DNA of 64,000 nt from Gautieria morchelliformis (taxonomy: Eukaryota; Basidiomycota; Agaricomycetes; Gomphales; Gomphaceae). The translations under genes and the position numbers were made by a program. The DNA lies in NCBI GenBank assembly GCA_015179125.1, contig WHVA01000176.1, positions 124,001 through 188,000 of the forward strand, given 5' to 3'. Shown here piece after piece: positions 33,374 to 43,383 of this stretch; positions within the stretch are counted from its first letter, which is position 1, and every line of letters starts with the position of its first letter. A model generated the notes under the pieces. The model saw only the letters and a program-made list of their open reading frames with translations, was not told where the DNA came from and searched no databases.

Positions 33374-36300
33374 TTATTCTAGTGTTAATCGAGATACACC
33401 CTCAAAGATGTCATCAAGCAGTGCATCATCGTCATCATCACCTGATGATACCTCCAGGGCCTCTTCAGCCATCCCTGATTGGCTATCCTTGCCCTTCTGA
33501 CCAATGTCCGATATGCCTGTGTAGCCTTCAAGGGCAAAAATGTGTTCTAGAGTTGCACGCAGCCTTGCATTGATACGCTTCTGCTGTTGTGCAGACATGC
33601 TGATTGCATTTGCAAGAATAGGGTCCTTCTCGGCACACTTCTGGAATGCCTCATCCATTTGACAATTCTCATCCACGATCCATGTCGCTATTCTCCGGAT
33701 CTCAACATTGAGGCGTACAATCTCCTCTTTGGCTCGTAAGATCTTGAAGTGGTACACGATGGCCTCTCGATTCCGAGCATCTGCCCAAGCTAGGTTGCGA
33801 ATGTCTTCACGGGCCCCTGACCGTAATAACTCAAACTTGGCTATGGTAGTGTACTCCACAATCTGTGCCCAGGTTAATTTGGGGCGTGGGGGGTCTAGGG
33901 CTAGTGCGGCCTTATTATAAGAACTGAGGGCACGCTGGATGGCCTTTGATCGTGCCTTCAGAGCCTTTGAGATTTGTATACGCATCTTATAGCCTGGGAA
34001 ACATATTAGTTATTAGACTTACTTAGGCAGTCTCAAGCTAACTGACCGGTTTGTGATACATTAGCCTTTGTAAGCTCAAACAATCTCTGTACCACCAGCC
34101 CTTCCAATTTGTCGACGGCAAGTTGATAGTTGCGTATGTTTAGATATTCCACAGTCTGCTGGTATGCTGGACTATCAGTTGTCCATCGCTCTCCAACATC
34201 CAGCTGACTTTCAACATATTGTAGCCCCTTCTGTAGAAATAGCATCCCCTCCCAGGCATCATGAGTCACTTGGCGCAGACGGGCCTTATCATTAGCTCGG
34301 GTGGCATTGGCCTCAAGCTTCACAGAGGCTTCCCACAGCTTCCTAATAGCTGATACATTAGCTATCAACGTACTACAATGTGAAATAAATACCGGGCATC
34401 ATTATATTTGTTCAGTAGTTCAACATATTCCACACCTAAGACATCAGTGTCCGGCTCAGTTTTCTTGGATTCTAAATAATCTCTTTCATCTTGAAGCCAG
34501 GTGGCAAAACAGGCTTCAGAGACCTGGCGCCCAGACATTAGGGCCTTGATGCGAACAGGCATCTCCTCAAGCACCTGTAATGCCTGTCTGTAATTATTGA
34601 GCAAAAATTTCCCTGCATAGTGTGTCATTATGAAGTACCATGAGTGCAAGCCAGATGTCATACCCAGATTCTCATATTTCTCTGCATCCCATTGCCGTAA
34701 AAACATGTCAATGAATTGACGCCGATGGAACGGTGTTGCATGCCGTGTGAGTCGTGCCACAGCATTAGAGCTTGAAAATATACGCTCACAGGTTTCCAGA
34801 TCTTCTAACCCGAAACCTGGAGACATCAAGATGTGGAAACCTAATTGGCACAGCCGGTTATGCGCATGGCCATGGAACGCAGGGACTATCATTTTCAACC
34901 CAGCTGTACATGCCTTTGAGGCCAATGAACTGCTCATTAGTGTTCTTGTAAATGAGCATGCTATATCATACCCCAGCCCTATTTGCTGGGGCAATACTGA
35001 GAGCAACTTAGATACCGTAGCCAGGGGATATTTGGCACTAAAAAGACTTGTTAGCAAATATAATAGGAGTATACATGGAGTAACTTAACAGCTCGCCACT
35101 TTGCATCATGTCCAGTATAGTCCATACAAAGCCATGCTGACATACAGACACAAAGACTCCAGTTTCAGTGAAGGCATTATACATGCCTTTGAGATTGTCT
35201 GCCATAGCAGCTCGCCAACGATCTGTACAAGTGGCCTGACCAACCTGTCCATCTGTTGGGTCACCCTCAACATCAACCTAAGGGTAGGTGAGATTAACAC
35301 CACCAAGGTAAACAACTTAGACATACTGTTTCTTTGTCCACCTTTTTGACTTTGCGTTTGACCTCGTTGGCAAATTGGTCAACATACTCATGAGACAGAA
35401 AGTAGTCACTATCGAAAGTGAGTGTGTCTGATCCCCGGTCACCCCTGGCAAACCTCTTTAGGCTATTATTACCATCCAATGCCCCATGACCGATGGGTTC
35501 AGTTCAGCTTCCCCCTCAAGCTGGTAGTGGTCAGTAAATAATTGGGCATTTAAACATTACACCTACTTTGTATTGACATGCCGGGCAGGCATGGAGGATG
35601 TGCCAGCCAGGTTGATCATGGCCAAGCTCTACTTTAATCAAATGATCCAGTCGCCGTAGAATTTCGAGGTAAGTGTCAAACCCATCAGCAAATTGCTCCC
35701 GGAAGGACAGATTATAATTGATCTAACTTGGGTTAAAATAGAGAATAAACAGGCTGAATTACTCACATTTGAAAGATCACACAAAACTTTGACCCATTGT
35801 TGTATACTGAATTGAGGAGAGCGAAGGCGGCACCGTTGATACAGTTCAAGTGTGGGAATAGGGATTGCAAGTTCAGGTGCCACGGGCGATGTACCAAGAA
35901 GACCATGCAGAAGAAGTGTTTGGTTAATATATTCATGGTGTTGATCCTGAGGCAAGGCGCATGCTGACTCGTAACCTTTTAAAAGGCAACTAAATAATTG
36001 TAAAGGCTTGTATAAAAAGAGTGCTCACCGTTGATGCCCAAGATGCGAATGTGGAAGTAGGTCGGGTTTTCAGGTACTTCAACAGTGTTATCGCTGTATT
36101 TATATTGCATGTACGCATTTAACAGGGTGGGCATTTGGGCTAGCCAAGCTTGGCGGCGCGTTTCAAGCCTAGACTGTCTACTCCGAGGGGGGTATTGTCG
36201 ATGTGAAGCACTGTATATATGATGATTAAGACGATTAGTAGTCTTGTTGTTTGTGGACAATGTCAGTCACTTGCCTGCCCAAGGAGTCTCGGGCCATGTC

Positions 36301-36873
36301 AATAAACTGAAAGTACTCCCCACCTTCATGACTAGGATCAACCGATACCTCTTTACCTGATATCGGAATGTCGAGGCTGGGGACATCCTCCCAAGCATCC
36401 GTATCTACTATCATCTGTTCATCTATCCCGAGAGTGTGTCCCGTTTCTAATGCCATCTGCACGGCGGCACGGCGAGAGCCCTCAGGCAACGCTAATATTG
36501 GGTAAAATATTGGTTATTTGGCGAGATATTGAATACATACATTGAAGCTCTGAACGACGAAGCTGACTATCGATTTCCCTTTGTGTTGGCAGCTTAGAAT
36601 TCCTGATGTGCGTGATCCCAGCTGAGATATGAGGTCGCCCTTCTCCTACATCGGAAGGGGAGCGCCTTCGCCTCCCGAGGCGTTGAATAACAACTCCTTT
36701 GCTACCTCCAGTGTTGATACGGTTGACAGTGAATCCAGAACGTCGTGACATCGTTGAAAACACAGTGTGTAGACGTCATGTGCGACAGTCAGATCATGTG
36801 ATCTGTAATCCTTTTGTCGTAGACAACGAGCACGCGGCCGGTTTGGTGACATGTAGTCAAAATCTCTGTCCAT
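33374..36873 (-). CDS. KDZ transposase
   Basis: Several exons on the minus strand from MDRDFDYMSPNRPRARC (36873) to a TAG at 33374. Recognisable order: a basic Arg-rich start; QSRLETRRQAWLAQMPTLL; ILRRLDHLIKVELG; HILHACPACQYK and DGNNSLKRF, the signature pair of this family; DSDYFLSHEYVDQFANEVK; then the core KYPLATVSKLLSVLP, GLGYDIACSF, IVPAFHGHAHNRLCQL, GFGLEDLETCERIFSSSNAVA and FHRRQFIDMFLRQWD. The C-terminal third is helical and charged, ending in a Ser/Asp-rich stretch. The acidic residues of the RNase-H-like core appear present. I did not resolve every intron, so full integrity is unproven, but no stop inside a clear exon was seen. Confidence 0.8.
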
Positions 36874-37243
36874 AATTGAGTTCTACAGATTTATCTTATA
36901 ATTTTACTATTTTACTCGAGGCTGAAATACAAAGTTCTAATATCTGGGTGGTGCTCGCTGTCGGCGACAGCGAGCGTGGCAAGTTTCCATGAGGCAAACA
37001 AGAACCCAACCCAGATTGGAGCTCACCGTATTTTTTCGACATTTTTAATATTTTATTTGGTAAAAATATGTTTATTTACGAAGGTGTCGTCGTCGTCGTC
37101 GGCGGCGTCGACAACAAGCACGGATGCTTCGGAGGTGACACCGAGATTGAGTGGCCGTGATCGAGGCCAGATGACGCCCGCACAGGAGGTGACATGGACC
37201 CATGGCTGACATGCGTCCACACATGACGATGACAGGAGACCAC

Positions 37244-37732
37244 TGTTGGGTGCATTTATGCTCCTGCACCAAAATCAAGCATAATATGTTCAATTTATTG
37301 TGTGGTGTTTCCAATTGTTTCTCACATTGTTCTTGTACCATGCATCCATTTCTCTGCTTATTTTCGAAATTTTCCAGTCACTCTCTATCTCTCCATTTCA
37401 TTCTGTTATTTCTACTTTCACAGGCGGCTGCACCCAGCGGAGTTTGAAATGACTTCGACGCGCGAGCCCTTGGGCGCTAAAGGGCCGGGTGCAAGTATAT
37501 GCCTTCTGAGACAGGATTACACTCCTCTCTCAGTGACAATAAATTCACTGAGAGAGGCGAGTAGTATTCTTCATATTTACATAGCATGTTGACTGAAAAT
37601 CATGTAGTATATTTGATTCTAGGTATTGTATTAATACATCAGTGACAATAAATTCACTGAGAGAGTATATTTGATTCTAGCTTTCTAAGAACTCTACCGA
37701 ACCTTCCCTGGCATAGCCCCTAGTTGCTAACA
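37244..37732 (+). repeat. 5' LTR of the copia element
   Basis: 489 bp, TG...CA ends. It contains a short internal direct repeat, CAGTGACAATAAATTCACTG, occurring twice (about 37530 and 37640), the second time as part of a duplicated GAGAGAG block. Confidence 0.95.
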
Positions 37733-37734
37733 AG

Positions 37735-37746
37735 GGTTATGGGCCC
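37735..37746 (+). promoter_or_regulatory. putative primer binding site
   Basis: GGTTATGGGCCC directly follows the LTR. It resembles the site used by Drosophila copia for a cleaved initiator Met-tRNA half molecule. It overlaps the gag-pol ATG (37739). Confidence 0.55.
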
Positions 37747-40700
37747 CGCAGACACTTCGCAGAAGCTTTTGGGTGTGGAGAAGCTTGCAACAGATGGAAG
37801 TAATTGGCCTCTGTGGCGAGCTACTCTCACAAGTTATTTTGAGTCCAAAAATCTACTCAGGCATATAGAAGGGAGAGCCATTCGACCTCCTGATCCTCCA
37901 GTCATGCCCTCAGGCCATATTCTCACAGAAGCTGAGGAAACTCAGATAGAGAAGGCTGAGGAGAAGCTGGAGAAATATCTTGCCAGAGAAGGACAGGCAA
38001 AAACCCAAATAATCGTCTCAGTGTCAGAGTCACTAGCCCTGATGCTACAGAAGAGACATACAGCAAAAGAAGTCTGGGATGCATTGGTCAATGAGATGAC
38101 CAAAAAGCCCAAGATGGTTCTCACCAACCTACAGAGACAGCTTCGCAGTATGAGGTGTCCTGAGGATGGAGACTTGAGAGATCACTTGGACAAGGCCCAA
38201 GACCTCTATGCTCGTCTCAATGAGATGGGAGCCAGAATTTCTGAAGGAGAGTTCACCGACATTATTCTTGCATCACTGCCACCCTCCTATGAGGCAGTTA
38301 TGAATGCCCTTACCACGTCGCTCGAAGAATGTGGAATGCCCTTAGTGCCTGATGATATTATCAGAGTACTAAAGGCTCAATATGACAGGAGAAAGACTCT
38401 CAATATTTCACAAGAAGAGCAGGCATTTATTGGTTCATCTACGAAAGGGCAGAAGGGTCGGAAAGACCCGAAGGTGTCTACATGCACTAATTGCCACAAG
38501 CCTGGACATGCTATAGAGAGTTGCTGGGCTAAAGGAGGTGGTAAAGAAGGCCAGGGGCCACGTCAGAAGAAGAAAGCGAAAGCCAAAAAGAAGAAGGGCA
38601 AAGCCAAGGCGAATGTTGCCGAAGAAGTGTCCTCTGAGGAGGATGAGAGTGGCAGTCCAGCCGCTTTCGCCAACTTCGACTGCTCTAATTTGAGTAGTTT
38701 ATCTCTGGACACTGTTGTTATTCTCGACACTGGAACGACCGCACATATGACCCCTCACAAGAATTTATTGAGGGATTACAGTCCATTCTCACAGCCGTGC
38801 ACAATTCGTGCAGCCAACAAAGGCACTTTTGATGCCTTCGGTTCAGGCTCACTCGTGCTATCTAACAAGGTTGGAGATAAGACTGTGAACATTACATTGA
38901 AGGATACGTTCTACGCGCCCAAAATGGCTGTTACCCTCATCTCGATTGGCCGGTGCGATGATGCAGGCTATAACACACAAATAGCTGATCAGAAATGCAC
39001 AATATCCAATCGTAAAGGCAGGATATTGATGCAAGCACCGAAGCTGAATGGCTTATATCGATTTGATTTACAACACACAAGTGCCGAAGCGCATGTATGC
39101 GCATCAGCCATGGAGATACATCAGAAAATGGGGCACATTTCACAAAAGTCCCTACAGCATTTGCTCAACCGTGGCATGATATTAGGCATTGAATTGAGCT
39201 CAAAAGGTGACAAGGTTGTTTGCGATGCGTGCATTCAGGCGAAGATTGCACGCAAATCACTTCCTCAGGAACCCAGAAGCCGATCATCAAAATTCGGTGA
39301 CAGAATTTATTCTGATGTCTGGGGACCAGCGAGACACTCCACAATTGACAAGAAATCCTATTATGTGTCTTTCATCGACGACTACTCAAGAGAATCAGTT
39401 ATCTATTTGATGGCAAACAAATCGGAAGCATTTTCAAAATACAAACTCTACGAGGCCTTGATGCTTCGACAGAGGAACGTGCACATCAAAGCACTTGTTT
39501 CCGACAGAGGGGGCGAATATACAAGCTCGGAATTTGAACAGCATTTAGCCAAGCAAGGCACGAAGCATCGGTTAACCATGCACGACACCCCAGAGTCAAA
39601 TGGTGTTGCTGAACGTTTAAACCGAACTCTAGTTGAAAGAGCTCGTGCCATGCTATTGGAATCAAGTCTTCCTAAGACTCTATGGGGGCATGCAATTTTG
39701 CATGCCAACTATCTTAGGAATCGGACACACACAAGAGCTTTGCCAGACAAAACCCCTTTTGAAATGATCCATCACGAGAAACCGAACCTGAAAGACATAC
39801 ACGTGTGGGGAATTGAAGTCTACGTTAAAGTCAAAGAGGGAAACAAACTAGCAGCCCGTGCCAAAAGAGCTCGGTGGATAGGAATCTCTGGACAGAGCCA
39901 TGGTCACTGCATCTACTGGCCTGACTCTCAGAAGGTTTCTGTCGAGCGGAATGTTATATTTGACTCAGAGATGAAGGGGGGCAAAGCTCCAATCATTTCT
40001 ATTGAAGAGTCACAGCTACCTACGTCCAGACAAATGGTACAGGCCATCTCGGCGCCAGCACCTATGCCTAGTCGCTTAGTCAGCGAGGAGGCAAAGATCG
40101 AGGAAATTGATGATGATGAACCAGAGGAACGTCTGAAAGAGCTGCAACCCAGTCAGACTGTTGATGTCAGACCTAAAGAAGCTGCTCCAACAAGGAGAAG
40201 TGAAAGGATCCGTCAGCAACAGGTGCAGCCGGCCCCAAGTGGTCCCGTAACAAGATCTCAAACTAAGAGACATGCTGGTGCAGATATTACTACACTAGCT
40301 TACGAGGACATTGAGGACCATCAAGACAAATTATTCGAACAAGATTTATCCTCTGAAACTGACGGCATCAGTGATTATAACCTTGCCATCAGTACACTTT
40401 CGACCTGCGATCAAAACAAAGATAAGGTGCTGCCGGATTTGAATCAGACTGAGCCTAGCAATGCAGATGAAGCCTTAAATGATCCTATGTGGAAAGCATC
40501 GATGGATAAAGAGTACAAGGTGCTACTCGACAAAGGTGTATGGGAAGTGGTTAAACCACCTCCTGGGGCAAATATTGTCGGAAATAGATGGGTATTCCTC
40601 TGGAAACGCAATCCAGAAGGTGAACCCATCACACCTAGATCGAGGATGGTCGCCCAAGGCTTTACACAAAGCTTTGGAGTCGACTACAATGAAACCTATG

Positions 40701-41989
40701 CACCTGTTGCTCGGATGACTTCCTTACGGATTATATGTGCCATTGCTGCCAGGAACAACTGGCCTATTCACCAAATGGATGTGGACAGTGCGTATTTGAA
40801 TGCTACACTGCCAGAACCTATTTACATGAGACAGCCGTATGGATATGAGACCGGAGACAAAGATGATGTCCTCCTGCTGAAGAAAGCACTTTACGGCCTC
40901 AAACAATCTGGAAGGGAATGGTATAAACGTCTGAGTGGTGAATTTCTCAAGTTAGGATTCACTAAATCAGCTTCGGATGGAGCTGTATTTTGCAGACGTG
41001 GACCGAGAGGGCATGCGATTATTGCGACGGCAGTAGACGACCTCACTATCACAGCTGAGAGTCAACCAATCCTCGATGGGGTAAAGCATGATCTTGCCCA
41101 GATCTTCAGTATGAAAGATCTAGGCGAGATTCATTGGCTTTTGAACCTCAAAATCGAAAGAGATTGGAATAACAAATCGATTGCAATATCACAAGCTGCA
41201 TACATCCAAAAAATCATCAAAAAATTCAATCTGGATGATGCCAAAACATTTTCCACGCCTCTCGACCCAGCCGTTAAATTATCCAGAGACCAATGCCCTT
41301 CCATAGACGAAGACAAGCAGAAGATGTCGAAAATTCCATACAGACAAGCGATAGGATCATTGATGTGGGCAGCAGTAGCCACTCGACCAGACATTGCATT
41401 CGCAGTGTCATTACTTTCTCAATTCCTCGAAAACCCAGGTCCAACACATTGGCATGCAGTCAAACGTGTCTTTAAATATCTAAAAGGCACGATGGACTAC
41501 AAATTGACACTTGGGAAGAATCGAGACGGCCTCATTGGGTATTCAGATGCGGATTGGGCTTCTCAAGAGCACAGGCACTCATACTCGGCTTATATTTTTC
41601 AGATTGATGGAGGGACAGTATCATGGAGTTGTCAAAAACAATCCATAGTAGCCCTATCATCAACTGAAGCCGAATTCGTTGCTCTGACTCATGCGAGCAA
41701 AGAAGCCTTATGGATGCGCCACTTTATTTCTGAAGTGTTCCAACCGCTGAATTGTCCCATCAAACTTTATTCAGACAATCAATCAGCCATTGCCATTGTC
41801 TATGGCACTCAACAACACACGAGGACCAAGCATTTCGACATTAGATTATATTTCATCCGAGATATAGTCGAAGATGAAGAAATTAAGCTTGTGTACCTAC
41901 CAACGGAACACATGCTAGCCGATCTTCTCACTAAAGGACTTCCTAGTCCTAGAGTGAGAATCCTCAACGAGAAAATCGGAATATATTAA
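37739..41989 (+). CDS. copia gag-pol polyprotein
   Basis: 1,416 residues in one frame. Domains with rough residue positions: gag (UBN2-like) 10-230 with DGSNWPLWRATLTSY; CCHC knuckle CTNCHKPGHAIESC near 250; Lys-rich linker; aspartic protease ILDTGTTAHMT near 330; integrase zinc region (HQKMGH ... CDACIQAK) near 460-505; DDE core with DVWGP near 525 and SDRGGEY near 587; reverse transcriptase with YLNATLPEPIYMRQP, LYGLKQSGREW and the VDD catalytic pair near 1100; RNase H with YSDADWASQ and DNQSAI, ending with RTKHFDIRLYFIRD and LADLLTKGL. No stops or frameshifts, so probably active. Gag and pol are not separated by a recoding site; gag excess would need another mechanism. Confidence 0.95.
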   Translation: MGPADTSQKLLGVEKLATDGSNWPLWRATLTSYFESKNLLRHIEGRAIRPPDPPVMPSGHILTEAEETQIEKAEEKLEKYLAREGQAKTQIIVSVSESLALMLQKRHTAKEVWDALVNEMTKKPKMVLTNLQRQLRSMRCPEDGDLRDHLDKAQDLYARLNEMGARISEGEFTDIILASLPPSYEAVMNALTTSLEECGMPLVPDDIIRVLKAQYDRRKTLNISQEEQAFIGSSTKGQKGRKDPKVSTCTNCHKPGHAIESCWAKGGGKEGQGPRQKKKAKAKKKKGKAKANVAEEVSSEEDESGSPAAFANFDCSNLSSLSLDTVVILDTGTTAHMTPHKNLLRDYSPFSQPCTIRAANKGTFDAFGSGSLVLSNKVGDKTVNITLKDTFYAPKMAVTLISIGRCDDAGYNTQIADQKCTISNRKGRILMQAPKLNGLYRFDLQHTSAEAHVCASAMEIHQKMGHISQKSLQHLLNRGMILGIELSSKGDKVVCDACIQAKIARKSLPQEPRSRSSKFGDRIYSDVWGPARHSTIDKKSYYVSFIDDYSRESVIYLMANKSEAFSKYKLYEALMLRQRNVHIKALVSDRGGEYTSSEFEQHLAKQGTKHRLTMHDTPESNGVAERLNRTLVERARAMLLESSLPKTLWGHAILHANYLRNRTHTRALPDKTPFEMIHHEKPNLKDIHVWGIEVYVKVKEGNKLAARAKRARWIGISGQSHGHCIYWPDSQKVSVERNVIFDSEMKGGKAPIISIEESQLPTSRQMVQAISAPAPMPSRLVSEEAKIEEIDDDEPEERLKELQPSQTVDVRPKEAAPTRRSERIRQQQVQPAPSGPVTRSQTKRHAGADITTLAYEDIEDHQDKLFEQDLSSETDGISDYNLAISTLSTCDQNKDKVLPDLNQTEPSNADEALNDPMWKASMDKEYKVLLDKGVWEVVKPPPGANIVGNRWVFLWKRNPEGEPITPRSRMVAQGFTQSFGVDYNETYAPVARMTSLRIICAIAARNNWPIHQMDVDSAYLNATLPEPIYMRQPYGYETGDKDDVLLLKKALYGLKQSGREWYKRLSGEFLKLGFTKSASDGAVFCRRGPRGHAIIATAVDDLTITAESQPILDGVKHDLAQIFSMKDLGEIHWLLNLKIERDWNNKSIAISQAAYIQKIIKKFNLDDAKTFSTPLDPAVKLSRDQCPSIDEDKQKMSKIPYRQAIGSLMWAAVATRPDIAFAVSLLSQFLENPGPTHWHAVKRVFKYLKGTMDYKLTLGKNRDGLIGYSDADWASQEHRHSYSAYIFQIDGGTVSWSCQKQSIVALSSTEAEFVALTHASKEALWMRHFISEVFQPLNCPIKLYSDNQSAIAIVYGTQQHTRTKHFDIRLYFIRDIVEDEEIKLVYLPTEHMLADLLTKGLPSPRVRILNEKIGIY

Positions 41990-42002
41990 GCTTGAGGGGG
42001 CG

Positions 42003-42491
42003 TGTTGGGTGCATTTATGCTCCTGCACCAAAATCAAGCATAATATGTTCAATTTATTGTGTGGTGTTTCCAATTGTTTCTCACATTGTTCTTGTACCAT
42101 GCATCCATTTCTCTGCTTATTTTCGAAATTTTCCAGTCACTCTCTATCTCTCCATTTCATTCTGTTATTTCTACTTTCACAGGCGGCTGCACCCAGCGGA
42201 GTTTGAAATGACTTCGACGCGCGAGCCCTTGGGCGCTAAAGGGCCGGGTGCAAGTATATGCCTTCTGAGACAGGATTACACTCCTCTCTCAGTGACAATA
42301 AATTCACTGAGAGAGGCGAGTAGTATTCTTCATATTTACATAGCATGTTGACTGAAAATCATGTAGTATATTTGATTCTAGGTATTGTATTAATACATCA
42401 GTGACAATAAATTCACTGAGAGAGTATATTTGATTCTAGCTTTCTAAGAACTCTACCGAACCTTCCCTGCCATAGCCCCTAGTTGCTAACA
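42003..42491 (+). repeat. 3' LTR of the copia element
   Basis: 489 bp, one base different from the 5' LTR. It is preceded by AAGCTTGAGGGGGCG, a polypurine tract (GAGGGGG at about 41994-42000). Confidence 0.95.
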
Positions 42492-42639
42492 ACCACAAGT
42501 CCCTGAGCAGAGTGGAAAGCGGTGGAATAATCCACGGCATAGGTCAACCACCACGAAAATGTCAATTTAGGCCCCGACCACACATGTGTGGTCGGCGCCT
42601 AGCTGGAGTTCAAATCTGTGCTATACAGGTGTGTCGGAT

Positions 42640-43260
42640 GGTAAGTACTTGATTTACGGCCCACCGGCGAGCGCCACCCAGTTACCGGGTGACGGCTCAA
42701 TACGTCTCAATCGATCCCAATTTTCTTTGCGGTGCCGCGCTCGGCATCGGTGCCCTTACGCTATCTAGAGCCTCCCTGCGGGGCTCACTGGAATTCGACC
42801 CTTTTGCTGCCTGCGAGCGAAGCCGCAAGGCCGCTGCGTCCAACAGAGCGCCGCTGGGCAGACCACAACCTTTGCACCTACCGCGGGCAGCCATCTCTAA
42901 GATTGGGCTTCCTGCCAGGTAGGGAAGAGGGTTGCTAGGGGAGACGGGTGCGCAGCGGTTTCGAGCCGGCGAAAGCTCTCATCAGGAGGATACCGCTACC
43001 CCGACCGCTCGCCTCTCCAGTTCTGTTTAGGAGTCACTACTTCTGAGCCTGTGCCTAGTGGGAGTAAACGGTCTGTGCGCGTGAACGGTGCCTTTAGCCA
43101 TCCGCTCAGAGGCCACAACAGCACTCGTGACCCACCAGCGGGAAGTATTACGGTTGGGTGGTGGGTTAGTCAGGAGACGGAGGCTTCGTCCCAAGCCCTT
43201 AGCTCAAGCTGACTAATGCAGGTACTGCGGCCGGTAGTTTCCATCCGGTGACAGATTTTT
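42640..43260. other. GC-rich block without coding capacity
   Basis: Unlike its surroundings it is GC-rich and has no long frame on either strand. It contains short self-complementary patches (for example GCAGCGGTTTCGAGCCGGCG, resembling a pol III B box). I do not recognise it as rRNA, tRNA or a known element; it may be the 5' part of an unidentified retroelement. Confidence 0.3.
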
Positions 43261-43383
43261 CGTGTCCATGCAGCAAGATGATGTTGGAATTGAAAACCTG
43301 TGGTTCAGCCCACTGAAATTTCAGTGGCCAAATACGGCTGGCCGGAACTCCAATTTCGAATTCCATAAGCTAAAAATAGACGC

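Larger units (their letters stand above)
37244..42491 (+). mobile_element. complete Ty1/copia LTR retrotransposon
   Basis: Element starts TGTTGGGTGC and ends GTTGCTAACA. The 5-bp target duplication ACCAC is present at 37239-37243 and 42492-42496. LTRs of 489 bp differ at only one base (G at about 37711, C at about 42470), so insertion is very recent. One uninterrupted gag-pol frame. It sits in the right inverted repeat of the KDZ transposon. Confidence 0.95.
28540..42631 (-). mobile_element. KDZ-superfamily DNA transposon with nested copia insertion
   Basis: Ends are CACCTGCATAGCACAGATTTG-like on both sides in inverse orientation. The 8-bp direct repeat TGTCGGAT flanks it (28532-28539 and 42632-42639), the size known for KDZ (Kyakuja-Dileera-Zisupton) elements. 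The inverted repeats are about 550 bp. Inside, on the minus strand, are the KDZ transposase, a captured ATPase fragment, a BED-like remnant and an accessory gene. The right inverted repeat is split by a copia element (37244-42491). Without it the transposon is about 8.8 kb. Confidence 0.88.
36823..42631 (-). repeat. right terminal inverted repeat of the KDZ element, interrupted
   Basis: Two parts, 36823-37243 and 42492-42631, which join to match the left arm. The junction is the copia target site ACCAC. The terminal 22-bp palindrome is at 42574-42595. Confidence 0.85.

Noticed and set aside
42700..43000. tRNA-derived SINE or rRNA fragment
   Set aside because: Only a B-box-like string is seen; no A box at the right distance, no cloverleaf and no rRNA signature.
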